A DNA stretch of 64,000 bases, taken from Bog-375 sp049698695 (GTDB lineage Bacteria > Acidobacteriota > Terriglobia > Bryobacterales > Bryobacteraceae). Of this stretch, positions 41,659 through 50,367 are shown piece after piece. The stretch covers positions 1-64,000 of the forward strand of contig JBAVYH010000003.1 of assembly GCA_049698695.1 (NCBI GenBank), in the 5' to 3' direction. The notes beneath the pieces were generated by a model that saw nothing but the letters and a program-made list of their open reading frames with translations, had not been told where the DNA came from and searched no databases. Position 1 is the stretch's first letter. Each line of letters opens with the position of its first letter. Position numbers and translations under genes: made by a program.

Positions 41659-42690
41659 ATGAACGCACTGCTGTTGGGACAATACCGGCAACTGGAGATG
41701 GTGGACATGCCGGTCCCTGCGCCCGGCCCTGGCGAATTGCTGGTGCGGGTTCATTCCTGCGGGATTTGCGGCAGCGACGTGCACGGCTTCGATGGCAGCA
41801 CGGGGCGCCGCCAGCCGCCGGTGGTGATGGGTCACGAAGCCGCTGGAACCGTGGCTGGCGTGGGCGCGGGCGTCACCGCCTTCCGCGAAGGGGACCGCGT
41901 CACCTTCGATTCCACGGTGTATTGCGGCGCCTGCTTTTTCTGTGCGCGCGGAGAGGTGAACCTGTGCGATAACCGGCAGGTGCTGGGCGTATCCTGCGGC
42001 GACTATCGCCGCCACGGCGCATTCGCCGAGTACGTGGTGGCGCCGGCGCGCATCGCTTACCGCTTGCCCGACGCGCTGCCGTTTGAGCACGCCGCCATGA
42101 TTGAAGCCGTTTCGGTGGCCGTACACGCCGTGGGACTCACGCCGGTGCGGTTGGGCGATTGCGCGCTGGTGGTGGGCGCCGGCATGATCGGCACGCTGGC
42201 GCTGCAAGCACTCAAGCTGGCCGGCTGCGCGCAGGTCATCGTCGCCGATGTGGATTCGGGACGGCTGGACCTGGCACGCCAGCTCGGCGCCACCGCCGTC
42301 GTCAACCCCAAGGATGGCGATGTAGCGGAGTTTGTGCGTGCGCGCACCAGCGGGCGCGGCGCAGATGTTGCCGTGGAAGCAGTCGGCGCCACCGAACCGA
42401 TTCAGACCGCAGTCAATGCGCTGCGCAAGGGCGGCGCGCTGACGCTGGTTGGAAACGTGGCGCCCAAGATTGAGCTGCCCTTGCAAGCCGTGGTCACGCG
42501 CCAGCTTCGTCTGTCCGGCTCCTGCGCCTCATCGGGCGAATACCCGACCTGCATCGATCTGTTGGCGCGCGGCGCCATCCGTGTCGAACCGTTGATCAGC
42601 GCCGTTGCCCCGCTGGCCGAAGGCCCCGCCTGGTTCGAACGTCTCTACGCCCGAGAGCCCGGCTTGATGAAGGTGATTTTGCAGCCGTAA
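41659..42690 (+). CDS. Zinc-binding medium-chain alcohol/polyol dehydrogenase
   Basis: The 343-residue product is closest to sorbitol/galactitol-type dehydrogenases. SCGICGSDVHGF and GHEAAGTV carry the catalytic zinc ligands, CGACFFCARGEVNLC holds the structural zinc, and VVGAGMIG the NAD-binding turn. It begins 5 bp after phzF and is probably co-transcribed. The substrate cannot be fixed. Length and signatures are normal. Confidence 0.93.
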   Translation: MNALLLGQYRQLEMVDMPVPAPGPGELLVRVHSCGICGSDVHGFDGSTGRRQPPVVMGHEAAGTVAGVGAGVTAFREGDRVTFDSTVYCGACFFCARGEVNLCDNRQVLGVSCGDYRRHGAFAEYVVAPARIAYRLPDALPFEHAAMIEAVSVAVHAVGLTPVRLGDCALVVGAGMIGTLALQALKLAGCAQVIVADVDSGRLDLARQLGATAVVNPKDGDVAEFVRARTSGRGADVAVEAVGATEPIQTAVNALRKGGALTLVGNVAPKIELPLQAVVTRQLRLSGSCASSGEYPTCIDLLARGAIRVEPLISAVAPLAEGPAWFERLYAREPGLMKVILQP

Positions 42691-42703
42691 GCAATCCCCG
42701 CAC

Positions 42704-42767
42704 CAACCGCTCCCTGACGGTCGCGGCTCCGAACGCACATCAGAGCCCGACCGTTAGGGAGCGGTTG
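42704..42767. repeat. Dispersed palindromic element, copy A
   Basis: CAACCGCTCCCTGACGGTCG (42704-42723) and CGACCGTTAGGGAGCGGTTG (42748-42767) are 20-base arms with one mismatch, around a centre that also pairs (GGCTC/GAGCC). A second copy is at 48852-48922. It lies between the convergent dehydrogenase and GNAT genes. Confidence 0.8.
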
Positions 42768-42807
42768 TCGGCCGTGGTGCTGCTGCCCGCGGCCCCGGAG
42801 TATTCTT

Positions 42808-43341
42808 TCAAGCGCGTTCTTGTTGCGCGAAAGCTTCAGCGGTGATTTGGTAGACAATATTGTCGTGACCGCCCGAGTCGTCGGGCCTTGTTCCCACACG
42901 AACACCGCCTATTTTTCCCACGGCCCTCTGCGATCGCAAATTCTGCGGGCCAACCAGCAATACAACGCTGTTTACAAATCTGAAGGCGTGCCGCAGCATG
43001 AGGTGTTTCATTTCCCGGTTGTAGATGCCGCCCCAGTGGGACCTAGCCAAGAACGTCCAGCCGATCTCAATCTCGCTCTTTACTGCGTCGTACGCACAGA
43101 ATCGTGTCGACCCGATGACCCGGCCATCCTTGGAATCCCTGACGGCGAACGCTCCACCGGATTCCATGGCCCCACGGAAGAATGCCCGGAACACCGCTTC
43201 CTGGTAGCGGTCCTTGGCCGGATGCTGTTCCCAAATGAGCGGATCGGAAGCTACTGCGTAAAGATCGTCAAAATCCTCTGCGCGAAGCGGCCTGAGTTCC
43301 AAGAGTTTGCCTTTCAGAATGGGTTGGAGATCAAAGCTCAT
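42808..43341 (-). CDS. GNAT-family N-acetyltransferase
   Basis: The 177-residue product has the RimJ/RimL-like GNAT pattern: LELRPLRAEDFDDLYAVASDPLIWEQHP at the start, VIGSTRFCAYD, and a central EIEIGWTFLARSHWGGIYNREMK, with NLRSQRAVGKIGG as the acetyl-CoA segment. The group acetylates varied amines, so the substrate is unknown. ATG 43341 gives MSFDLQPILKG; six upstream codons also are open. It is convergent with the dehydrogenase gene and divergent from the ADOP permease. Confidence 0.9.
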   Translation of the reverse strand: MSFDLQPILKGKLLELRPLRAEDFDDLYAVASDPLIWEQHPAKDRYQEAVFRAFFRGAMESGGAFAVRDSKDGRVIGSTRFCAYDAVKSEIEIGWTFLARSHWGGIYNREMKHLMLRHAFRFVNSVVLLVGPQNLRSQRAVGKIGGVRVGTRPDDSGGHDNIVYQITAEAFAQQERA

Positions 43342-43369
43342 TCTCGATTCTGTCCTCAAACTTCGGATG

Positions 43370-43410
43370 TATCATCTCTTATATTGACTAATATATCGAT
43401 CTGTCGGTGC
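43370..43410. promoter_or_regulatory. AT-rich divergent promoter region
   Basis: The AT-rich stretch near TTATATTGACTAATATATCGAT contains a TTGACT on the plus strand facing the ADOP gene and TATAAG on the minus strand facing the GNAT gene. The rest of the 139-bp gap holds no gene. Confidence 0.35.
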
Positions 43411-43480
43411 CGCCTGCGGAGGACGCGCTGAGTAGGCGCGGCGTGGCTAACCAAACGGCGGAGGGGAGCGTCCAATCGCC

Positions 43481-46015
43481 ATGACTGGTTTTGCGGAATT
43501 GCGCCAGGATGTTGTTTACGGCGTGCGCATGCTCGCCAAGAGCCCCGGCTATTCGGCCGTAGCGGTGCTTTCGCTGGCGCTGGGCATCGGCGCCAACACG
43601 GCCATCTTCAGCCTCATCGATTCGGTGATTTTGAAGATGCTGCCGGTGCGCAACCCGCAGGAACTGGTTGCGCTGAGCGACCCCACCGAGTCGGGCGTCT
43701 GGATCGGGACCAGCGACGGGGAGCGGAGCATCCTTTCCACGCGCGAATTCGAGGGACTGCGCGACCGCGCGCAGACCTTCGCAGGTGTCCTGGCGGCGCA
43801 GGCACAACTGGACCGTAGGAACGCCAGCGTGAACGGGGAGCCGCCAGAAGAGATTCACACCCGGCTGGTGAGCGGCAACTACTTCACCGTTCTGGGCGCC
43901 GATGCGCTGGCAGGTCGCGCGTTTTCGGCCTCCGACGAACGCGGACCCGGATCGGCGCCGTACGCGGTCCTCAGTTACAGCTATTGGCAACGCCGCTTCG
44001 GCGGCGCGTTTTCCGCCATCGGGGCGCACATGCGCGTGGCCAAGGCCGATCTCACCGTGATTGGCGTGGCGCCGCCGAATTTTCACGGCGAGCAGATCGG
44101 CGCCGCGCCGGACGCATGGATTCCGCTGGACATGCAGCCGCAACTGATGCCGGGCCGCATGTGGCTGGAGGACGACCCTGGGCACATCGCCGAAAAGGTG
44201 ATGTGGCTGCAAGTGATCGGCCGCCTCAAACCGGGCGTCACCCGCCAGCAGGCGCAGGCCAACGTGGACGTGGTCTTCAAACAACTAGTGGCCGAGGAAT
44301 TTTCCGTGCTCAGCCGCAGCCAGCCCAGTATTCTGAAACAGAACCTGAAACTGCATGACGCCGGCAACGGTGTCTCCAGCCTGCGCGGCGATTTCGCCGA
44401 CCCACTCTACGTGCTGATGGCTGTGGTGGCGCTGGTGCTGCTGATCGCGTGCGCCAACGTGGCCAACCTGCTGCTGGCCCGCGCTACGGCGCGTCAGAAA
44501 GAGATCGGTGTGCGCCTCGCGCTGGGCGCCGGCCGTGCCCGCGTGGTCCGCCAGTTTCTGGTCGAAAGCTTGGTTCTCGCCGTGGCTGGCGGCTTGGCTG
44601 GCGCTGCATTTGCCGCCGCCGGCGTGAAACTTCTGGTGCGCATGGTGTCGAGCGGGTCTGATCCCCTGGTTCTCGACGTTCGCCCCGACCTCAAGGTCCT
44701 GCTCTTCACCGCCGGCGTCTGCCTGTTCACCGGCCTGATCTTCGGACTCGCGCCGGCGTGGCAATCGTCGCGGGTCAACGTCAGCCGCACGCTCAAGGAA
44801 GCGGGCCGCGGCCTTACCGGGTCGAGCGCCCGGATCGGCCTGGGAAAGCTCCTGGTCACCGGGCAGATCGCCATCTCCGTCATGCTCCTGATCGGCGCGG
44901 GCTGGTTCGTGCGCACGCTGCGTAACCTGGAAAACGTGGACCTGGGTTACTCGCGTGACCGTCTGATTTTGGTCGGCGTGGACTTACTCTCGGCCGGTTA
45001 CTCGGGCGACAGGCTGCCGGTTGCGTACGAAGCTTTGCGCGACCGGCTGGCACGCATTCCAGGCGTTCGCGCAGTGACTTACTCTGAGAACGGCTTATTC
45101 AGCGGCAGCGAGTCGGGCGATGAAATCAGTGTGGAGGGCTACACTTCGAAAAAGCCCGGGGACCTGTCCGCCGCGTTTGATCGAGTCGGCTCCGGCTACT
45201 TCGCGAGCGTTGGTATTCCGATGCTGTTGGGCCGCGACATTGGGCCGCAGGACGTGGCCAGCTCGGAATCCGTCTGCGTGGTGAATGAGACTTTCGCTAA
45301 GTTTTACTTTGGCGGATCGAGCCCCATCGGCAAGCACGTGACCGATGAGTTCCCAGATAATCGCAAGACCTTCACCATTGTTGGCGTGGCTCGCGACGCG
45401 CGCGACCACAGCCTAAGCCGCGAAGTCTTCCGCCGCTTTTACCTGGCCGCGCGTCAGCCCCTGGATGGCTTCTCGCCGGGCATGCACTATGAGATCCGCA
45501 CTGCGGGCGATCCCGCTCCCGTGATCGAGGCGTCGCGCAAAGCGATTCTCGCGTTTGACCCCGCCATCCACGTCGGCACGCCGCGAACCATGGAAGCGCT
45601 GCTCGACGACAGCCTGCGCCAGCAGCGCATCATCGCGCAGCTCTCCACCGCGTTCGGCGCTCTGGCCCTCGTGCTGGCGGCGATCGGCCTTTACGGCGTG
45701 CTCTCCTACGGGGTCGCGCGCCGCACGAACGAAATCGGCATCCGCATGGCGCTGGGCGCGCAAGGCGGCAGCGTGGTCCGCATGATTCTGCGCGAAACCG
45801 CGGTGCTCATCGCCATCGGCCTGGTAATCGGCGTTCCGGCTAGCCTGGCCTGTGCAAAGTTAGTGCAGAGCAAGCTCTTCGGCCTTAAGCCGGCCGACCC
45901 ACTTACTCTTTCGGTAGCCCTGGGCGTGTTAGTGGCCGTCGCCCTCGCCTCCGGATGGTTCCCCGCCCGCCGCGCGGCGAAAGTCGACCCGCTGGTCGCG
46001 CTGCGCTACGAGTAG
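43481..46015 (+). CDS. ADOP-type (acidobacterial duplicated orphan permease) ABC transporter permease
   Basis: The 844-residue product has the MacB-like layout duplicated: an N-terminal DVVYGVRMLAKSPGYSAVAVLSLALGIGANTAIFSL membrane entry, a periplasmic core, FtsX-like membrane domain (about 290-400, with NVANLLLARATARQKEIGVRLALGA), then a second periplasmic core and FtsX domain (about 715-840, with RTNEIGIRMALGA). This is the ADOP family (TIGR03434), multiplied in Acidobacteria. No ATPase gene is adjacent, as usual for the family, and the substrate is unknown. Confidence 0.93.
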   Translation: MTGFAELRQDVVYGVRMLAKSPGYSAVAVLSLALGIGANTAIFSLIDSVILKMLPVRNPQELVALSDPTESGVWIGTSDGERSILSTREFEGLRDRAQTFAGVLAAQAQLDRRNASVNGEPPEEIHTRLVSGNYFTVLGADALAGRAFSASDERGPGSAPYAVLSYSYWQRRFGGAFSAIGAHMRVAKADLTVIGVAPPNFHGEQIGAAPDAWIPLDMQPQLMPGRMWLEDDPGHIAEKVMWLQVIGRLKPGVTRQQAQANVDVVFKQLVAEEFSVLSRSQPSILKQNLKLHDAGNGVSSLRGDFADPLYVLMAVVALVLLIACANVANLLLARATARQKEIGVRLALGAGRARVVRQFLVESLVLAVAGGLAGAAFAAAGVKLLVRMVSSGSDPLVLDVRPDLKVLLFTAGVCLFTGLIFGLAPAWQSSRVNVSRTLKEAGRGLTGSSARIGLGKLLVTGQIAISVMLLIGAGWFVRTLRNLENVDLGYSRDRLILVGVDLLSAGYSGDRLPVAYEALRDRLARIPGVRAVTYSENGLFSGSESGDEISVEGYTSKKPGDLSAAFDRVGSGYFASVGIPMLLGRDIGPQDVASSESVCVVNETFAKFYFGGSSPIGKHVTDEFPDNRKTFTIVGVARDARDHSLSREVFRRFYLAARQPLDGFSPGMHYEIRTAGDPAPVIEASRKAILAFDPAIHVGTPRTMEALLDDSLRQQRIIAQLSTAFGALALVLAAIGLYGVLSYGVARRTNEIGIRMALGAQGGSVVRMILRETAVLIAIGLVIGVPASLACAKLVQSKLFGLKPADPLTLSVALGVLVAVALASGWFPARRAAKVDPLVALRYE

Positions 46016-46093
46016 ACAGCGAGGCACGGGCAGTCAGGCCTGCAGCGTCGGCATTCGTGCCGACGTTTCTTGGCAACGTCAGAGTGCCGCACC

Positions 46094-46145
46094 CATCGAA
46101 ATGTCGAGATGGCTCTCGACATAGCAGGCAGGACAGCCCGCGCCT
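46094..46145. repeat. Hairpin-bearing repeat related to the islet at 56.5-57.9 kb
   Basis: TGTCGAGA-TGGC-TCTCGACA is a perfect 8-bp stem, and the flanks (TCGAAATG..., ...GACAGCCCGCGCC) resemble the inverted copy at 57818-57892. A TCGGCATTCGTGCCGA hairpin lies at about 46043. Together they fill the gap between the ADOP gene and the convergent MFS gene. Confidence 0.5.
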
Positions 46146-46146
46146 T

Positions 46147-47427
46147 CTACCGCTCCAGCGGTGTCACCGGGTCTAGCAGCATCCAGAAGATTATGCCGGT
46201 CAGATAAACGGCCGCGGACACATAGAATGTCAGGTTCCAGTTACTGTGCGTCCAGCGCAGTAAGTAGCCGATAACCACGGGCGCCACGAAGCCGGCGAAG
46301 TTACCCCACATATTCATGGTGCCGGAAAGCGTGCCGGCGAACTTGCCGCCGACGTCCATGGCCGCGCCCCACGCGCCGGGCATCACCAGGTCATTGCAGA
46401 AACTCGCCATGGCGATGGCGAGCGTGGCCGGCAGTGCATCTGTCCGCGTCGTCGAGAACACCAGGAACGAGGCTGCACCCGCAAAGCCGAGGCTCGCCAT
46501 GATGCGGCGGGCCCACGTCACGCTGACCTTGCGCCGCCGCAGCCAGCCTCCCGCCACCACCGATGCGGGATTGCCCAATCCACCGAAGAACAGCGGCAGG
46601 ATGCCAAACCACGCGGTGGAAGACATCTGCAGATGGCGCGCTTCGCGCAGATAGGTGGGAAGCCAGGTGATGTAGAAATACCATCCGTAGGAGAGCGAAA
46701 AATATTGCCAGCACAGCATCCATACCTGGCGCGACCGCACCAGTTTGCCCCAGGGAACGTCGCCGTGGCCGGTGGCCAGCGTGGCGCTTTGGCTCAGCAG
46801 GCGGCGCTCTGCATCGTTCAACCGCGGGTTGTCCCGCGGATCGTTGCGATACCAGCGGTAGAACAACACCGCCCAGAGCACGCCTATCAGGCCGAAGAGT
46901 GCGAAGGCATTGCGCCATCCCACGAAACCCATCACCAGCGCCACCAGCGGCGGAGTGAAGGCGCCACCCCAGCGCGCGCTCAGCCACATGATGCCTTGCG
47001 CGCGCACTTTTTCGCGCGCCGGCAGCCACGTGGTGAACGCTTTCGTCAGATTGGGGAAGCAGCCCGCCTCACCGGCGCCGAAGAGGAACTGGGTGGTGGT
47101 GATGGAAACCAGGTTCCATGCCCGGCCGGTGGCCGCGGTGAAGAACGACCACCACAGCACGATGCGTAGCAGCACGCTGCGCGGGCCCAGCCGGTCGCCG
47201 AGATAGCCTCCCGGCATTTCGAACAGAGCGTAAGCCAGCCCGAAGGCTCCGAACGCCCAGCCCATCTGGTCGGAGGAAAGGTGCAGATCGTGGCGGATGA
47301 ACAGCGCCGCGTAGGAAATGGAGACGCGATCGATATAGGTGAGGATCGCCAGCGTAACGGCGAAGACAATCACCCAGTAGCGAACCCGCGTCGGCCGCTC
47401 GGTGGTGGCGACGCCAGCGGGGTTCAT
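46147..47427 (-). CDS. MFS transporter, anion:cation symporter type
   Basis: The 426-residue product has twelve predicted membrane segments and the ACS-type N-terminus AILTYIDRVSISYAALFI. The loop 2-3 motif reads GGYLGDRLGPR. Relatives move sugar acids such as glucarate or galactonate, but the substrate here is not known. The ATG at 47427 overlaps the stop of the APC permease gene (ATGA), so the pair is coupled. The longer frame upstream to 47733 lies over that permease and is spurious. Confidence 0.9.
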   Translation of the reverse strand: MNPAGVATTERPTRVRYWVIVFAVTLAILTYIDRVSISYAALFIRHDLHLSSDQMGWAFGAFGLAYALFEMPGGYLGDRLGPRSVLLRIVLWWSFFTAATGRAWNLVSITTTQFLFGAGEAGCFPNLTKAFTTWLPAREKVRAQGIMWLSARWGGAFTPPLVALVMGFVGWRNAFALFGLIGVLWAVLFYRWYRNDPRDNPRLNDAERRLLSQSATLATGHGDVPWGKLVRSRQVWMLCWQYFSLSYGWYFYITWLPTYLREARHLQMSSTAWFGILPLFFGGLGNPASVVAGGWLRRRKVSVTWARRIMASLGFAGAASFLVFSTTRTDALPATLAIAMASFCNDLVMPGAWGAAMDVGGKFAGTLSGTMNMWGNFAGFVAPVVIGYLLRWTHSNWNLTFYVSAAVYLTGIIFWMLLDPVTPLER

Positions 47428-48818
47428 TCGCGCGGCCGCGGCCGGAGGGCGAAGTGGTACACCAGCGCACCCACGCCCACGGTCGCGAACGCGGTGAGCG
47501 ATGCTACCGTCGCTTCCTTGATGCCGAAGATCACCATGGCGGCGCCTACCAGAATATACGAAACCGGCACCAACGGGTAAGCGAAGTCGATGGCCCGCAG
47601 CCGCTGCCAGCCAGGCCGCCGCCGCCGGAACACCATGAGCGACACGACCGAGAGCACGGTGAAGATGGTCAGGCTCATGCCGATGTAGGTCAGCAGATCG
47701 CGAAACGAAGTCAACGTCATCAGCATGGCGCACAGGCCCTGGCTAAGAATGGCGAACACCGGCGTGTGATACCGGGCGTGCACTTTGCCGGCCGCCGGAA
47801 AGAATGCGTGGTTTTTGGCCATGGCGTAATACACGCGAGGCCCAATGGTCAGCTCGGCGTTCACGGTGGCCACGATAGAGAGCGCCATCAGCGCGGAAAA
47901 CATGCCCGCGATGCCCGGCCCGAACAGGTTCGACGCCGCCAGCGCGCCCACTTTGATGACGCCCTTCATCTGCTCGAGCGGCGTCGAATAGATGTAAACC
48001 ACGTTCAGGCCCAGGTAGAGCACGGCAACCAGCGTGCTGCCCGCCGCCAGCGCCGCCGGCAACGTGCGCTCCGGCCGGCGGATCTCCTCGGCGACATAAG
48101 TCGCCGCATTCCAGCCGCTGTATCCGAACATCACCCACAGCAGGCTGATCGCGAACTGCGCCGGCAGCGAGGCGGTGGATGTGCGCACGGCATGCTGCGA
48201 AAAGTGGCTCCAGCTTCCCGTTCCGAGCGTCAGTCCCAGCACCACGAAACCGGCGAGCACGCAGAGGTTGGTGGTGGTGAGCGAATTCTGTATTTTGGCG
48301 GTGAGCCCCACGCCGAGGCAGTTGAGAATGGTGAGAACCGCGATCAGGCCGCAGGCCGCCGCCTGGGCCGGTCCCAGGTGGACGGAAAGAATTCCCGAGC
48401 CGAATACGATAGGCGTGTTGGCCTGCGCCAAGGCCGGAAAAAAGTGGCTGAGGTATTCGGTGAACGCCAGCGCGGTCACCGCAATCGGCGCCGAAAAACC
48501 GGCGAAGAACGAAACCCAGCCGGTCATGAATCCCCACTCGGGGCCAAAGGCGTGCGTCAGGTAAACGTACTCGCCGCCCGAGCTGGGAAAGTTGACGCCC
48601 AACTCGGAGTAACTGAGGGCGCCGGCGAAAGCGAAGAACGCTCCGGCCGTCCAGCAGGCGATGATCAGCGCGGCGCTGCCCAGGTCGCCCGCCATGAATC
48701 CGGTGGTGGCGAAGATGCCGGTGCCCACCATGTTGGAGATCACCAGCGCGGTGGCGCTGAAGAACCCGAGTTGTCGAAGCAGCCCTGGCCTTGGAGTCTG
48801 CGATTGTGTCTGGGGCAT
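47424..48818 (-). CDS. APC-family amino-acid permease
   Basis: The 464-residue product has about twelve membrane segments with the APC signature VGTGIFATTGFMAGDLGSA in the first helix and FAFAGALSYSELGVNFPSSGGEYVYL. A Trp-rich region, WVMFGYSGWNAATYVAEEIRRP, marks helix 6. Relatives carry amino acids or polyamines. The start is ATG 48818 (MPQTQSQTPRP); ten upstream codons are also open. It sits just downstream of palindromic element copy B and is coupled to the MFS gene. Confidence 0.9.
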   Translation of the reverse strand: MPQTQSQTPRPGLLRQLGFFSATALVISNMVGTGIFATTGFMAGDLGSAALIIACWTAGAFFAFAGALSYSELGVNFPSSGGEYVYLTHAFGPEWGFMTGWVSFFAGFSAPIAVTALAFTEYLSHFFPALAQANTPIVFGSGILSVHLGPAQAAACGLIAVLTILNCLGVGLTAKIQNSLTTTNLCVLAGFVVLGLTLGTGSWSHFSQHAVRTSTASLPAQFAISLLWVMFGYSGWNAATYVAEEIRRPERTLPAALAAGSTLVAVLYLGLNVVYIYSTPLEQMKGVIKVGALAASNLFGPGIAGMFSALMALSIVATVNAELTIGPRVYYAMAKNHAFFPAAGKVHARYHTPVFAILSQGLCAMLMTLTSFRDLLTYIGMSLTIFTVLSVVSLMVFRRRRPGWQRLRAIDFAYPLVPVSYILVGAAMVIFGIKEATVASLTAFATVGVGALVYHFALRPRPRE

Positions 48819-48851
48819 GCGCGGCCTAAGGACCCGTTCCGTTACCACTGT

Positions 48852-48922
48852 GCCGGCCGCTCCCTTTCGGTCGCTGCTCCGATGCGCTTCAGAGCCCCGA
48901 CCGTAAGAGAGCGGTTGCCGGC
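48852..48922. repeat. Dispersed palindromic element, copy B
   Basis: GCCGGCCGCTCCCTTTCGGTCG (48852-48873) pairs with CGACCGTAAGAGAGCGGTTGCCGGC (48898-48922), imperfectly. The inner part GCTCCGATGCGCTTCAGAGCC aligns with copy A at 42704-42767, so both belong to one family. Confidence 0.75.
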
Positions 48923-48982
48923 GATTGAACTGATTATTTCATGACAGGCCCTATGGCTATTGTAGATGAGTCGCCATCGAGA

Positions 48983-49693
48983 CTACCGGCTTTTCGGGCG
49001 CGCATAGAAGCTGGCCGTGAGATCGTAGAGGGAACGCTCTGGCTTCCCGTTTCGAAGATGTTTCAGAATGCCCTCTTTATCAGCTTCGCTTCGCTCCTGC
49101 CCTAGTTTGAACTTGCCTTCCAGTAATTCAATTTCCAGCTCAAAGCCGAGAATGCCCGCGATGAGGCCGGATGCATAGCTTCGAGGAAGCTTGGCGAGAT
49201 CATACGGTGAGTTCGGCTCTTCGAACTTGCGGATGAGCCTGGTGAGCAAATCGCGCATGGCGTCCTCGCCGGTCACGGGTTTCAGTTTTCCAGTTGCATG
49301 GACCACGGCAAAATTCCACGTCGGGACAACTTCCGTATTCGAATACCAAGTTGGCGAGATATAGGAGTGTGGTCCGTGGAAAACGACCACCGCTCGCCGC
49401 TCGGCAAGAATAGCCTCGGTCTGCGCGTTTTGTCGCGAAATGTGACCGAAGATTGCCCCGTTCTTGCCGAAGTTGCGGTCGAGCATGACCGGGATGTGAG
49501 TGATGCGAATGGAAGGCTCGGATGTGACGAGATCGACGAAGGAAAACTCGTCCATAAAGTCATGCAGCAGCTTCCTGTCCTCGACGAGTTGGACCTTGGG
49601 AATATAAACCGATTCTGCGGGTGAAGGATTCGTTTGCGCCTCCAGGTCGAAACCAGCCGCAACCATCCCTGCTAGCATACTGCGTCTGTTCAT
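48983..49693 (-). CDS. PaiB-like FMN-binding protein with Tat-type signal
   Basis: The 236-residue product matches the PaiB/FMN-binding split-barrel family (FSFVDLVTSEPSIRITHIPVML, GHISRQNAQ, VVFHGPHSYISPTWY, VPTWNFAVVHATG). Unlike usual PaiB it has an N-terminal twin-arginine type leader, MNRRSMLAGMVAAG, ending near EAQTNPS, which suggests export of the folded flavoprotein. ATG 49693 has GGGAG upstream. It is divergent from maf with 72 bp between starts. Confidence 0.85.
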   Translation of the reverse strand: MNRRSMLAGMVAAGFDLEAQTNPSPAESVYIPKVQLVEDRKLLHDFMDEFSFVDLVTSEPSIRITHIPVMLDRNFGKNGAIFGHISRQNAQTEAILAERRAVVVFHGPHSYISPTWYSNTEVVPTWNFAVVHATGKLKPVTGEDAMRDLLTRLIRKFEEPNSPYDLAKLPRSYASGLIAGILGFELEIELLEGKFKLGQERSEADKEGILKHLRNGKPERSLYDLTASFYARPKSR

Positions 49694-49765
49694 ACGCGCA
49701 CTCCCTCTCACGCTATAGTAGAGGTCCTGGCGCTGGATGTCATGGTACCGCGCCACGATCTATCT

Positions 49766-50314
49766 ATGCTTGTGCTTGCCTCGCAGTCGCCGCGCCGCAG
49801 TGAGATTCTGCGCCAGGCCGACATTCCGTTCATCGTACGGCCGGTCGAGGTGGATGAGACACCGCTCGATGGGGAAAGCGCGCGCGCTTACGTGGAACGG
49901 CTGGCGCTGGCCAAGGCACTGGCGACGCCGGCCGGGCCACAGGAAACGGTGCTGGCCGCGGATACAACGGTGACGATCGATGGCGCCGTCCTCGGCAAAC
50001 CCGCCGATGCGGCCGACGCGCGCCGCATGCTGGCGCTGCTTTCCGGCAGGCGCCACGAAGTGCTCACCGGCATCTGTCTGCGCAAAGGCGATTCGCTGAT
50101 CCGCGATTGCGCATCGACGGCGGTGTGGTTTCAGGCGCTCAGCGCCGAAGAGATCGATGAATACTTGGCTAGCGGCGAGCCTGACGGTAAAGCTGGAGCG
50201 TATGCCATCCAGGGGAGGGCGTCGAAGTTCGTCGAGAGGATCGAAGGCTGTTACTTCAACGTAATGGGCTTGCCGGTGGCGTTGGTCTATCGCCATCTTG
50301 CGCGATTGGGCTGA
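49766..50314 (+). CDS. maf: Maf-family nucleoside triphosphate pyrophosphatase
   Basis: The 182-residue product begins LVLASQSPRRSEILRQ, the Maf signature, followed by VDETPLDGESARAYVERLALAKA, VLAADTTVTIDG and GKPADAADARRMLALLSGRRHEVLTG. Maf proteins hydrolyse dTTP, UTP and modified nucleotides as house-cleaning enzymes. ATG 49766 is chosen over 49742 because it begins with the family N-terminus. The end is convergent with the site-2 protease gene across a hairpin. Confidence 0.95.
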   Translation: MLVLASQSPRRSEILRQADIPFIVRPVEVDETPLDGESARAYVERLALAKALATPAGPQETVLAADTTVTIDGAVLGKPADAADARRMLALLSGRRHEVLTGICLRKGDSLIRDCASTAVWFQALSAEEIDEYLASGEPDGKAGAYAIQGRASKFVERIEGCYFNVMGLPVALVYRHLARLG

Positions 50315-50345
50315 AGCTGAGGAGTCGGGGTGCGTTCCGTGATAA

Positions 50346-50363
50346 CTGCACCGGTTGGTGCAG
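50346..50363. terminator. Hairpin between convergent genes
   Basis: CTGCACC-GGTT-GGTGCAG is a perfect 7-bp stem between the ends of maf and the protease gene. It has no T-tract, so it may only be a weak or bidirectional end. Confidence 0.45.
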
Positions 50364-50367
50364 GTCC

